Under the pieces are notes generated by a model. It saw only the letters and a list, made by a program, of their open reading frames with translations. It was not told where the DNA came from and did not search any database. DNA of 64,000 nt from Liolophura sinensis (taxonomy: Eukaryota; Mollusca; Polyplacophora; Chitonida; Chitonidae), in assembly GCF_032854445.1 (NCBI RefSeq), contig NC_088302.1, positions 18,721,338 to 18,785,337 of the forward strand, in the 5' to 3' direction. Both the position numbers and the translations under genes were made by a program. The stretch's first letter is position 1. Every line of letters begins with the position of its first letter. Shown piece after piece: positions 13,701 to 28,700 of the stretch.

Positions 13701-16700
13701 GAATTGAGGAAGTCATTGCGCAGATCACCTTCTGATTTACCCACAGCAAATACTCCCACTGAACTAAGCTCTACATTGTCACATTGGAACAACATTGTAA
13801 CATTTGCCAAAAATGACTAGGTTCAAATAGTTCAAATAGCTGGCTGCAAGTATAACAGAAAGAACAGCATAAGGATTTAAGGCGAGTCCAACAATGACAG
13901 AAATGCTTTGGTCTGAAAATGGGACGCAAAAGTAGTACAAGGAAATGGAAGAAATGTCCAGAAAAACCAGCATGCCACAACAGCAAAGGTTTCTATCTGT
14001 GAAGGTAGCAGAGAACAACATGTAGCCAGTACCACAATCCCTGACAGTAATCAAATACATGAATGTTAGCTACATCTTCTGCTGATGTAGAAAAAATAAA
14101 AGCAAATCCTGATTTCCTCTCTTCTGAATAAATAATGAACTGCCAAGCTGTTCATTCAGTGCAGCCAGTGCCTATTATTCACTGCCTCTTTTTGGCATAC
14201 ATCACACGTGTAATAAGTGGATGAGAAAATATGACCGAACAAATGAAGTCAAGGTATCACACGTGGGCAAACAGTGTACTGTAATAGTAGGTGCAACAGC
14301 AATCACATTGTATATGTACATGTATGTCCATTTTAACACCATCAATAACGTATGTACACAAGCTGTACTGTACATTTAGGCTTACCTAAACTACATAATT
14401 CTTTACAGAGGCTGTACTCGAAGCTGTCAAAAAACTGATCAGCTCAAATCAAACTAAATCTTCGCTATTGTTTGAGAAGAGCCCAAATAAATACGTCTCA
14501 CAAAATACCATCTAACAGGATGTACAAGTGTTGTCAATTTCAGTTTCTTAAAATTTATGAAGCAGATTGCATTTAAACTTTATTAAGCTTAAGAATCATT
14601 TTAAACACATAGTACAGGTACAAGTCTGATACTTACTGAAGGGCAATAATTTGAGCTATTCTTAGTATATACAAAAAGTTTGATCTGTTGAGTGAATACA
14701 GATTTCTTGCCAAAAATCTTCAGTATCGCTTCTCTAAGATCTGTACATCTGTATATATATATTTATTTATTTGATTGGTGTTTTACGCCGTAGACAAGAA
14801 TATTCTGTTGAAATGTAAAGTTGATGTAACTAATGCCTACAGGTACTACATGTGCTATTGCTGTAATCTCCAAACCTTGAACTATAATGTACATGTATCA
14901 TACTGTACCACCAAAAACCCACCAAATGTTGTCAATTCTGAAAGTTAACACTTTGTCATTTGTCCTTTCAGCCTCATGAAAATGATGCCTGAGCCAGTAT
15001 GTGTCTTTGTGCTGTCACCTCAATGCTACATTAAAAGGAAAATCTTGCAAATCCTTGTGCATGTGCACATACCTTTTATAACAGGATCTCCACTGGACAA
15101 TCTGGTAGCAGAGACATTACAAAGTTTCAACTTCCACACAACAAGTTTCAACACTGATGCTTCACAATGATCACATCAGTATACTATCCTAAGCTCCCTG
15201 TTTTGCTGCTTACAGCATGGCGTTGAAACTGGCCTGTTTGTCATCAAATTTCACACTTATTAAAAGTCAACTGCAACGTTGTCAATTTTCACAAACATTA
15301 TTGTCAACGGCTTGTCTTACCACACATAAGCCTCAAATTGCATACACCTACACAAAATGATACCCAAATTAAAACATAATCACCACAATATATTTTTCAG
15401 TTTAAGATCAAAATCTGTTGTAGTAGCTAGGCCTTTAATTTTTCCTTTGTGCAAAAGTCTTTCATATACCGCAAGACTGTACTCCAAGCCTTAATACCAC
15501 CAAAGGCAACATTTACCACCACCTGTTTGATTCAGCTCCTGACTTAAACTGAGCTTTGCGTACACTTGTTCACGCATGTCATTGTGGTCAACCAGAAGAG
15601 GGCCAGTGCAACTTCCTTTAAGATTTTTATACTAATGTATCCCTGTGAATTGCCTTGTTCACATTGCCATTGTGGTTACTGACAAGTTGTTTAGTTGTTA
15701 CAAGGGTTACAACACAAGATATAAATAGTTCAAAACTAAATGCACATTTTATTGTCAAAATTTATTTAAAAATTTGTTTCTATTTCTGTTTTATTCCGTA
15801 CTCAAGAATAATTCACTTATATGATGCTGGCCAGCATTATGGTGAGAGAAAACCAGGCAAAGACCGGGGAAAACCCATGACCATCTGCAGGTTGTTGCAG
15901 ACCTTCCCACGTACGGTCGGAGAGGAAGCCAGCATGAGCTGGACTTGAACTGACAGCAACCACGTTGGTGAGAGGCTCGTGGGCGATTGCGCTGCGCTGG
16001 CTTGCTAAACCCCTCTGCCATGGGGGCTCCCCCTGAAGTACAAAGACTATACATGCCTCATTGGCATAAAATACTGTATATATTGTCATTACTCAGCACA
16101 TTCCAAAAAATGCATTCAAGTTTAGTTGTAATTTTATCTCTTGCATTCCATATCTGTCAGAGCAATTTCCTTTATTACACAAAATGCAAATCCACCAGCT
16201 GTATAATTATACATGTAGATGCATGTCCACACACCACAGCAAACAGACACCCCTCCAGCCATGAGATTAATGTGCTTGTGTGTTAGCATGGTTAGGATGG
16301 GAACAGTGGACTCACCGTGCCAGATTTGTGCCATCAAGATGTTTCACCAACCTGAAAACATTTACCACAAGCTGTTACAACAACAACACTAACCGAACAG
16401 TACAACGCCAACGCATGCCTGTGACAAGCTGCCCATGCTATGTGCGTCTGTTCACATGCTTTGATGATGAAGACCGATTCATCTATCATCAAATGCAGAG
16501 TTTTTAGACATACTTTGTCCAGTTTATTTAGCGACCGTAATCTGTGTAATTCATTTTTCACAGGGTTATTTGATCCTGTTGTATGATACCATGCAAACAC
16601 AGATCATACATCAAGAGGTAGTCAGTTTTACCATATCTGTGTATGTGATCTTTGGTGCTAATCTAGTTTCAACAGGCAATGCAGTCATTTTTACATCAAA

Positions 16701-19700
16701 GCCTTTAATGTGCGCATATTACTCCCTTCATTACACTTCCATTTGCACAAACATGCAAATGTTTTTAACCATCTACATGCAAAACCTTCAACATCTTGAG
16801 AAAATGAGAAATACCAATAGCTGATGTTTTAATGTGTTGACTTGAAATCAGGGTACCTCACGTAAAGATCACCATGCAATGTAAAAAGATCGAACAAGAA
16901 GTAAACAAGCTCCGCATATTCTTGCTGTAGGACACTTTTAAGTAAGAGCACTAGTCCCAGCTCAAGGCACACAGTCTCATCATGAAGAATAGGAGTCTCA
17001 TCAAGAGGCTTGGGGGTCATCAAGAGGCTTGGGGGTCACCATGAGGTTCTTATCATGATGCCAAGGGCCCCAGTCACGAGGTATAGGGTCTCATCATGAA
17101 GAATAGGTTCCCATCCATGTCCCTGGGATGAATACATGCAAAAACCTTTGGCAGGCATTCCTTATGATTAATTTCATGGTGCACTGCAGATAACTGTTAG
17201 AGTGAGAACTGTAGGACATTAACTAAATACCTGGTACTATATTATACACAACTGTTAAAATCATGCTGCACTTCTAGGTTACGTCTAATATCAGTCCCAT
17301 AAACCTGTACATGTAATATGGAATAAGTTCATGCATGCATTGTTATATAATATATATATATATGATATGCTGTTATTTATGTGCAGTTTCCAGGCACGTG
17401 AAAAAACCTGAAATATAGAACAATAAGTCTGAAATGCAAATATATTTCCTTTTATCCTTCAGAAATGGGAGACTCGAGGACGAGCTGTGACGCTGCAATG
17501 CGTGTGTACATTATATATATTTTATGAGCACACATACACTGACTGTTGTGACAATAAAAGAAAGAACAAACAAGTTCACAGTTTTGAACCGTCGTTATAC
17601 AGGCAGGGTGGAATATTACGAGTTCCCATTCCTGAAAACAAATCACTAAATAAAAGCCAACTGGAGAAAGTTGCCAGGTTCAAATCTTTGATCAATAACA
17701 TTATCATCATGGAATAATTACCCTTTGTGGCATGTCATCATTAAATCAGACCAAATTACTGTACACTCCTAAAGCTGTGTACTATCTCTTGTTATCCGGC
17801 ATCTACTGGACAGTCATGTACCGGAATAAACCAAAAAAATAAATTACATTTAGAAACAACACACATGACATAATTGCTCTTCAATGTAGGACCTGTGCAT
17901 GATGTCTTCCCGCCCTCCAATGTAAACAAGCACAGCTGTGGAAAGCGGTAAGTCAATCAGAATTCACTTACAAGTGCACCACTGTTTAACACTCGGCATG
18001 CATGAGAGCTTAAGACATGACTCAACCTGACTTGTGTTGGGTTCTAAGCGCTTGCGTATGCAAAATTATGCCACGACTCAACTTGAGTTTTACTCCAGTT
18101 GTCATGTGTATGCCTGTTCAATCCGCAGTTGTACGGCCATCAATGACTGCTAATGACCATCTGATTCTAGTTGAGGTGCATTTTAAGCTCTCGTGACCGG
18201 TGAGCTTTGGTATATTTAAACCATATTGACTGTTTCCCTATTGCGCTATCTGCTTATTGCCATGACAGACAGAGTTCTACATTTATCCTGCATCAGACAA
18301 AGTACTCCGGTTTTCACTGGACAACAATGGTCATGTGGGGTATGGATATATTCTCGAATCCTGCAGATGATGTCAAATGTGTCTGCTGAGTAGGTTATCT
18401 CCCTTCGTTCGGTTGTAAATACAATCGTCACGTCGCCGAAGCTGATTAACCTATACATCAGTGTTCTGCATTGAATTGATGGGTCCTTTGCAGGATAAAT
18501 TCGTTACATGGTTACTCAGTGATAGGATACTGAATATATGGTGTCAGTAACTTTCATGTTGGGCCATATATTTCCATATCCTATCAATGAGTAACCCTGT
18601 AACCAACAGTATGAACAAGATAAAGTCTATTCAGTTATAAACGGGAATGTCCACAAGCAACAGAAGGATGGTTATAGAGTTCCCGATGATTCTGTTAGGT
18701 TTCTTCTCAGCATAACGCAGGCAGTCAAATTTTCCAGAGTACGGTGTAAAACACCAAATGAATAAATAAATGAAAGTAGTTTTCCAAAAGTGATATAGTA
18801 TCAGGAATAAGGACAGGTTAGCAGCCAATCTGAAGAGAACTCTCATATGTCTTCAAGGCATGGTGCTCCACTGCACCACATTGCAAATAAGATATTATAT
18901 ATCATACATTGTGTGCAAACGTAATACTAGTATAACAAAAAACAACAACAACCTCCTATGAACAGGACACTCATGATGAAAGAGGCACTGCAAATGGACA
19001 TATGTAGCATGCTTGGTGAATACATGGAAAATACACATAACCATCACAACAGCACTTGGAAGATGCAGATAAATACATAAATATTTACATGAAGGGTAGA
19101 TGAGGGATGTAACTCAAAGATCTTGGGTATGTGGGCCTGTTACCCATTAAATTCCACTGTACATGTATGACCAGTTAATGTCCAAATTCTCAATGGCTAT
19201 TTATTATAATGCACAAGAAGCCTACATGTAAAATATAGAGCCATCATGTCAGGTTGACTGCCTCAATATATGCAAATATAAGACACATGAAACGCAAGCT
19301 TGGGCAAGACAGTGTCACAGATTTCAGAACACATCATTAACAGGTCTTTATTTAATCAGGTCCTTCACAGCCACGCGTGAAAATCAATAGGCTTCTCTGC
19401 CCAGTGATGTAATATATGCCTGTCAAAGAGTGCTAGCTTCACGTCAAGACCTAATCAGCTTTGTTGACAACTCAAGCACAGAAAAACGGCTGACTGTCAT
19501 TATGATCTACTGATGCTGTCCTGCCAGGCCCTGGACTGCAGCATACAGGTGAGAACTCTCCTGTAGCCGAGGCTAGGCCCGGGGCTATGTCTGTACCACA
19601 CAAGTATTGCTTATCTACATCTGACACTCCAACACAAATCCTCAGCCTCTGGGCCTAGCTCGCTAGCCAGCAGAAACCAGGTAACATTAACTCTGCCTAC

Positions 19701-22700
19701 ATGTCCTCCACCAATACAGACTATATAGACACCCAATCAGGTGGACATGTTGGCTTTAACGAAACACCTGTCATGGACATACATGTATATTCCTGCTCCA
19801 CTCTACAAGTCCAGAATTTAGAGGGATATATCTATTCACCTGCCTTTTCATGGAGTGAACACACAAAAACTGGAACATGTATAAAAGTCTATTTATAAAA
19901 TAGACATGTCAAATAAAAATAAATTCAGTTTCTCAAGTGTCTCCAGGAATAAAAGCAAACATGTGCAGTTCATCCAGAAGCACCTCTTCACCTTCAACCC
20001 ACAGTGCAACATTCTTCATACCCTTCCCTTCATCACACAAGACATCAAGACAAAGCAAGTACCCAATGTTTTGACCACCTACTCTTTTCTCCAAACCTAT
20101 ATGACTATATGTATGAAACAACATGTCTGTGAATTTCATAACCCACTTAACACATGTTGAAGCTTGGCCCCTATTATTCTGCAGCAAAAAAAAAACTGTA
20201 ACTTTATTCCAATTTAATATGCCTCAGAAACTACACATACCAGTATATAAATGAAGTAAAAAAAACTGTTACCTTTTTTGCAAGAATCCACCGAAAGGAG
20301 ACCTTACTTTGTGTGTTCATTGACAGTATCAAGGGATCCACACAGTAAAAACTGGGAACCTGACTAATGCTTAAACATTAAGCACACTAACATTAATCCA
20401 TATTTTCACCATTTATAACAATATGCAATCATTTGAGGTTGCATGTATTAAGCTGTATGCTGTTGTATTTAGCCATACATTGCATTGTAGTAAGTCTTGT
20501 GCAATCAGTGGCTATGAACACCAGAATTGGCAGAGAAAGAATGACAGAGGAAATTTTTCCTCTTCGAAGAGCAATCCAAGGTTAAAGTTAATTATACGTT
20601 AACCATAACCCTACATACAGGGTTACATACACTGCAATTGAGACATTGTGTCATATGCAAGAATTACTATTGTATGCTCTGGGCTGGACCGGAATTGCTA
20701 CAGGCATAGGACAGGAAAGGCTACCATATAACAAAGGCATAATTAGCTACAACAGAATCAATTCAAGCCAAATAAATGAAATTAAATTCAACCTATCACA
20801 AGGCAACTGATTTGCGAAGTCCAACACCCTGTTCTTAAGGATTTCTCTGTACAAAGGCAAAATTTTGCCAAAACAAGCAGCATGGACTACAAAACATATT
20901 TTCAGACAGAAAAAATTTATTTGACACTAATTAATAATGCAGTTTAATTTTACACTAATAGGTTTGACAAACTTGCCTTTTACCAAGTGTCTGTTGAAGA
21001 AATTTACTTAAATTTTTAACTTAATAAAGTGACTGTCAAACAACTGAGTGTGATATCTGAACATGCACCCTCATAGAATCCAACTACGAATCTTTCAGTA
21101 ATCAGTACCCTCCACCAGAGAGACCTTTATGCACAATGAAACGACATTAAATTGACATATTTATCTGATTAGTGTTTCACATCTTACTCAAGAAAATTTC
21201 ACTCATATGACAGCAGCCAGCATTATAGCCTGAGGAAACCAGGTAAGGCCCAAAGGTACATTCACTACCATCCACAGCTTGCTGACAGACCTTTCCACGT
21301 ACAACTGGAGAGGAAGCCAGCATCAACCAACTTAAACTCAGAGCGACCACACTGGTGAGATGCTCCTGAGTCAATGTCCTCAGCTAGCATGCCAGCCACT
21401 CATCCACGGAAATGTGCGATTATGATAGTACATCTAGCACTGGTCCACATTTTGTTCAACATGGCAGCAGGCACATAACACATATCAATGTCAATCTTAA
21501 GACTGCAGTGATTCCTCTTAGAAGCAGATTATACTTGTGAATTTATCTCGGTCATCAAGTTCACCTTTAGATCCTAATGATATATGGAGATAGGCTTCAA
21601 ACACAAAGACATATGAAATTTAATCTGTGCTATTTAGGAATCAACCCTCTCGCATATGAAAGAGCAGCTTTCAGGGCAATTAATGCACATTTTTAACTTG
21701 ATTTTGAAGACAAAACTCCATTGGTTGGATTAGTCAATTGCAGGGCTTCAAAAAAAAGTAAAATTTTATCTGTCTACATAGAAAAATGCTTGAATAAACA
21801 CCTTACAAACATGTGAAAAGGCTGAAGTATTGCAGTACTATTTGAAAATGTACATGTAGTTAACCATAAAACTTTCCAAATCCTCCTTCAATCTTACATC
21901 TGTACATGTATATACATTTGTCACCTGTTTACGTCAAAAGTACAGGAAGCAGTCAATCAATGGAAAAGCCATCGACTGTATCAAGAAAATGAAATCATTT
22001 TGATAGAGATAGTAAAATACATGTTGTTTGTACCTATCAAACCCAGCTGGCATAATGAACAGAGGTTGACAACATTACCCTGAGGGAAATGCTCCACAGG
22101 TCTTAATAATAAACAATCCTAATGGCACCTAACCATAGCTAACAAACCCGTAAAGTACAGCTTAACAAGAGACCAGTGTATTCAGATGCTTGTATGTCTG
22201 TGAAGTGTGTGCATGTGGGAAGGGGTTAGGTGGGGATGGAGGGTGTCAGTCATTGGTTGGTTCGGTTCTCTGACTGCTGGTTAGCACTGTACTCCAGAAG
22301 GTTTCACCGATTTCACAACAGTGTCTATAGGTGGAGCAAACTGGAATGCCCAGAATAAACCATCACCAATCACTCAGTGACCAGCCACCTGACTTAAAGC
22401 TGCACTAGAAGCTGAGAGAGACGGATTTAAACGATATCAATGGTCAAGGCTCCAACAGTCCCTGAGAGCCAGCTTTTGAACCCACTGAGCCAGCAAACAT
22501 CCAAATGCTCAATTAGCCTTGGCTTCAAATCATATACAATGACAGGACTACTGCAGTTTATTTGACCAAAAAATGTGTCCATTACTAAATTACTCTAATT
22601 TTCCCCATGATCTTGGGTGATTTGAGGTTTGTTTGAAGGACACTGTATCTATACCAATAACACTTGACAGCACTCAAGTTTTGAAATTTGAAAAAAACTA

Positions 22701-25700
22701 TGGCATGAATCCGTTAGCTAAAGAAAAATGCTTCAACCAAAAACTAAATGAACAACAGTATGCAAATTCTTTTCAAGGCCACGCTCTTTATAATATAAAT
22801 CAATAGTTATAGTAGCGTATAGTACTGAAACCAAAACTTAAAAACATAAACATACTTTCTCTTCCAGCTATTAACGATACAGTGAACTCCAAAATTAGGG
22901 GTTCTTTGGCAAAACTTCACCAGTATCCTTTCTTATAACTTTTTCTCGAAGATCTTTGTCTGTAGATTGCAGTATTTACTACAGTCAGTAGTAAAAAACA
23001 TTTTACCAAAGTAGGCGCTGCCTTTCAGAATATACCCTAATTCTTCTAAAATTTGGGACAAATATTAACAGTGTTGAAAGTAAAATATTACATTTCTTTA
23101 CCAGCCTATTGAAAAAGTGAAGATATGAGTATGATTTTCATTAGATGGTCTAACCATGTGAGAAAAAAGAAACTCAATATTCCTGCTAGAATTAACTTAT
23201 CTTGGCTAAAATGAGCAGACCAGGTGTCCCAAATTTTAGAAGAAATAGGGTAAGGTTCAAGAAATTAGTCAACATCCAAAGGTTTTAATTCAGCCAGCTG
23301 TTGCACAGGGTACAATAAATACAATACCTGTGTATATACTACATCTATACCTATATAGAGCGTAAGGTTAAGAGTTAGTACACAGAAGGCAGGCATATAC
23401 ACACATTGGGAAGTCACAAGTGCTGGGCAAACTTTATGCTCTATTTAAATCAACAGAACGTGCAATGACCCGAGACACAAGGACAAGTAATGGGAAATTA
23501 AACAGGACAATGCTCTTAATGGCAGTGAAACTATTAGTGATCTGAACTTGTACTAAACCCAGTGTGTAGAATTAGTGTCGGATTTGATGTCCTCCTGACA
23601 ATATAACAATGGAAATGACCAAGTAACACAGTTTGCCCTAAAATAAAAAGAACCATATGCCGAATGCTATGTTTATTCTGTTTTAAACACAGTTGGTTAA
23701 AGACCCACATTAGATGGATATGGAAATATACTTTCGAATACCTCCACTGATACAGACTATGACTGTTTACTCATTTCAATCATTTATGGTTAACTAGTTC
23801 ATGGTGACTTTTAAGGCAAAAATACATACTGTATGCTTGCAATATAGGGGCCAGTGAAATCTTTGTTTTCTCACCCTGGTAATTCCATTAATTAAGTTTT
23901 CAGTTTTTGATGGACTGGTTAAGTGTTTAACCACATTTACAAATACACATGATCATATGAATGTCTCATTTCTGGTGTTATGTCAGACATCAGACAGAGT
24001 TTATTTTAGTTCTTTTAAATGTATTTCACAAAGCCTGGGCACAAAATATTTTCTGCTCTAGGTCTTCACGTTTCATGGACTTCTTCAAATCAACACAAAC
24101 TCTAATCCCAACCTTTTTAAATTCCTTTTACAAGATTGAAGACTCCAAGCAAAATTGATCCCTCAAACACAGTGACAAAAGAATTTAAGACGGCAAATAA
24201 CGTGGATACATTTGTGTGCGGATGTGTGTGGAAAAAAACGAAAATTAGCAACAGCGGGACGGATCGATCAGCAGAAATGTGAATGCATGAGACTGCAAAG
24301 CACCTGTAACATCTGAACCACTCTACATAACAATGTCAGTCTCACATCGCTGGTGAATTAATCATGGTTCCAAAACACCCCTGTGATGTGACCAGGTAAA
24401 ACTGTGTTTATCTTGCCAATGACATGCTTCCAAAACAATTTGATCTTTGTTAGAATGTAAGTTAATGAATTCAGTTACAAAGTGAAACAGCAAAGGTGCA
24501 ATGAAGATTAATCAATGCTGACGTACATGTACTGTGTATACACAAGTGATACTTATTTCTTCTCTACAAGAAGGTACCAGTGTATAGCCAAGGAACATTC
24601 TTAACATTTACTTTATATACGTGAACATTAAATGTGGTTCTTGCCAACTTTGGTACAGTTTGAATCACTGATTCTCCTCTTTGAATTGTTAAACTAGATG
24701 CATCTTGTGCACAACAAAACAACTAGGAGATAACTTGACTTGTGTTTCTTTTCTTCGTTATATCTACTAAGCCAAAACACAGTAGTACGTGTACTTTGGA
24801 TGTGTGCAAGATGGAAAGATGGCCATTACTGTATTTCAACCTAAGTGAAGAAAAACTTATGTTTTGGCGTTAGAAGTATAATTTTAAGATTTTTAGATGC
24901 TTCTGAATGTGCATTTTTACATACTAATCTTTAAGTGAAATAAAATATTACACGTTTACAAGTAACAAGCTTTTATTTTAAAGTCACCACATTGTGGAAG
25001 ACAGGTGCATTTCAACCCAAGGCTGTTCAGATATGTCTGCAAGTGCTGTCCACCACTTACTGGCATCAAGGTCACTGCACCAAACAAAGTCAGAATAATA
25101 ATTGTGATTAATCATCATTGTGGTACCTAAATGTGAAACAATATAATATATTCTGTTTTCAAGTGAAGAAATGAAATAAATAGTAACACAGCACAAACAG
25201 TCGAGTTCTTCATGTGAAGGTGAACTTGTACAACCCCGAGAGTTTGTTATCTGTTGACTTGATCAGCCGAGATTGTACACAGGGACCAATTCCATAAAGT
25301 CATGTCTGATTTGTGTCAAAAATTCAAAATACAATTTTGAAGCTGAAAATTCTGACCACCTCATGCAGGTTATCTTGTAATAAATATGTGTGAAAACTTA
25401 AACTTTCAGCACCAATACCTAAGCATGGTGACACAGTTTAATATTTCAACGTCAATCAGAAAGAGCCTGGGAAGTAGGCTTGCCTAAGAACAATTTTGTA
25501 ATCGGTTTGCTTTCAATCCATGCTGACTTCTTGTACGATGTCACCTGGCAGGGGGGTGTCTGGAAGGACATTGGGTGGTCATGGATACTGTCAGAGTCTA
25601 GGGTTGAACTGGTCTGGGATGACGTATAAACTGAAGGTGATTGGTGTCCCTGTGGCAGAATGGGTTGTTGGCCATTCATTACCACCCACACACACCTACC

Positions 25701-28700
25701 AGGATGCTGACAATGTATAGGGGACAGAATACAGACATACAGACTTAACAGCTTAAGAAAATCTAGTCACAAGTGGACACTATCATCAGATCTCACCGGC
25801 AGACATTTTCCTGTCACCATGGAAACGAAAGACCCGTGCACAGCAGAACCAATAAAAGCTCTGCGTTTGCATCTCGGGGAAAATTCTGCTTCGCCATAAT
25901 GACCCTCTTTAATAACAAGCACACCAGGAGTACACCTCTTTTAATCCAATAGGTCTGTTCAGTTAGAAAACATCCCTTTAGTTTCCTATGCGCTAATGAC
26001 TTGAGGTCTCTATAAGCGCGCATTTGCCTAAGGCCTTCTGCGGCACTCTTAATGGATGTGACTCTTGAGTTCGGTCGACGTATATCCCACTGTTACATGT
26101 GTTAGTTTTGATGCTGATGTTAAATGACAATGGCCTGAAAAGCTGCTTGTTGGTGAGGTTTGACAAAAGTGAGTTTTGAGATGGGCGCAGTTTATTCTTG
26201 CTGCTGTCGCTTTTAACACTAGAAATTGCCACTGCAGCTGTAAACAGAACAATTACATCAACATAATGCACTTGTGATGTAGACCGACGAGGATAAGCCA
26301 TCAGTGATTTCACACAAAGCTTATTTTTAAATTTTTTTTTTTGTTTTTTTTTGCTTTCCAGCAAACATGTAATTATATACACAGTGATATCAAAGCTCCC
26401 ACTAAAATACTTAACTAATGTGTGTTATGACTTGATGGTTTGCTCTCGATTTTCACGTGCTAACATGCATTAAGAAGGATGAAGTAGACAGTAACACATT
26501 GAATGCAAACAAAACAACTTTACATTATAAATGAATTCAGAGGGATGTACTCTAGGTACAAATAGGAGACTGGCTTAATAATTACAGTGTAGCCAATGAC
26601 ACTGTAACTTCAATTTCCCTAAACATGGCGACTGGGTTTTTAGACAAGATTAAGCACTCCACAGGACACATATACGATTAGAGCTGCATATTGAAATATA
26701 CAACAAAATAAACAATAGATCGTGTTTTGTCCCAGGTACTTTGGTTCCTCCAGCATTAAAACTAGAGGCCATTGCATACATGAGTGAGAAAAATTCTTGA
26801 GTACAACAACCTTAACCAACTCATATATGTAGACATGGAAACAGACAAGCAGTATGCTAAAAATGAATGTTCCAGAGTTAATAATCGCAAGATCAATGCT
26901 CAACACAAACCACCAAAGAACTAAGAAAGTATCAGGACAATATATGGAAGAAAAACTGAAGGTTCTTATCCCAAACTTCCAACATGACACTGTGACCATG
27001 TAGAAAGAAGTTTTATAAAATGCAACTCATAGACGTTTTGTCTATGAGTAAATCAAAATAAGTAAGAATAAAAGAAATTTGCATGAAAACTTTTACTGGT
27101 AAACCATATTTTTATTCAATTCACTTGTTAGCTTTAATACAGCTCAAATGTTTTCCCAAAGAAAAATGGATCTAGGTATATGTTTCTGAGTATAGATTCA
27201 AGTATAAGAGCGTTGATTGTACTGAGAAAATACATATCAAAACAGTGCCTACAAAGTACTTTTCATGGAAAAGGTATTTTTCTACAAACAACAAAGATGG
27301 GAAACTAATGGTTAACGTACAACAACAACACACAAACAGTGACCCATATTTCGACTGACTAAAATGTATGTTAAATAGCTACACATACATGAATTTCAGA
27401 TTTTACCATCCTTTGGCAAAGGTTCACAACGGAGCATACATGTGACATTGTGTACAAGGCTGACCCAAATACATGTAAAACTGCTTTGGTCAGGTACCAA
27501 TCCAGCTAATGGAAGCAACAAAAAATCTTTGGTTAGACAAGCATTTCAAGATGGCCTTACTGTTAAAATGATCTCACCCTCTTGAGACAATGATATCAGG
27601 ACAGGACATACTAATATCCTCAGAAACATAAGCCGATGTAAAGTACTACACACAACTGTATGTCATTGTTGCCGAGCTACACCAGAAGAGAAGGATGACA
27701 ATGAACTATCTGTGACTGCATACAAAGACAGCTTATTTCCTGTTCTAATTAGTGTCACATCAAAATGCTTATCTGTTAGGAAGAGGAGGATGTTGACTAC
27801 AGCCCTGTACCACAAGCACTTCTCAACAAACACTAGCGTTCAAGTTTTTGTTCACTTTTGACAATGACATAAGCAGAAAATTGCCCTTTGCCACACTGAC
27901 AAAAAAAGATGCATGAACAATGTCTTATATATATATAAGGATATAAATACTTATCCATTATGTAAGGCAGCCTTAAGTCTAGTTTAACCTGATTGTACTC
28001 TACTGTGTTGAATCAGCAGCTTCCCGTATTATTATATAAGATTGTGGAAGCCTTCCTTAATTAAAATATTTTAAACATAAATGTTTACCTATAATTATCT
28101 AATGAAACATTATACTGAAAATATTTCTTGCTTATGTCTCTCTGTTTTTGGAGCATCAGGGTGTCATATTCAGGTTAACAAAAATGTAAGAGATTTTGTG
28201 ACATTGTCAATAGTCAGATAAATGACTCAGGGTCACTTTGATGTCAAATCATTCTGAAATCCAAGAGGAACAAGACATGGCGTTTTGAGAAGTTTATATT
28301 AAAAACTGGCCAGATTTTGTGTGGTTTACTTCTGTCCAAAAATAAGCTACAATTTGGCAGCACAATCATCACCATGTATTCACTGATAGCTTTTAGATTC
28401 AGAGCAAAAACCTTTTCAATGCACCTTTAATAAAAACCGGTTTTCCTGATAGTATCTGAAGTATCAGTGAAGGAACTAAAGACAAGAAGCAAGTCTTCTT
28501 GATTGGACTTGCTTAATAACAGATTCACCTGAAGTCAATCCAGCCTGAATATTGAGCAGATAATACATGAACATGCCACAGCGCACAATTTCAGTGCAGT
28601 GTGATTTATTGCCCTCCTCAATCATTCCCCCCCCCCCCCCCCCCACCCGACATAAATGACCCAAGGTTTATGCAAACTAGGTTGATTTTCAGCATTTTAC

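Noticed and set aside
13262-13810. 182-codon minus frame, the longest open frame in the window
   Set aside because: Phe/Leu/Ser-rich, AT-biased composition, no motif, no good splice context; probably chance in low-complexity intron sequence.
25993-26382. 129-codon minus frame in intron 4
   Set aside because: Starts in a poly-Lys run from poly-T, with no recognisable domain and no clean splice pair.
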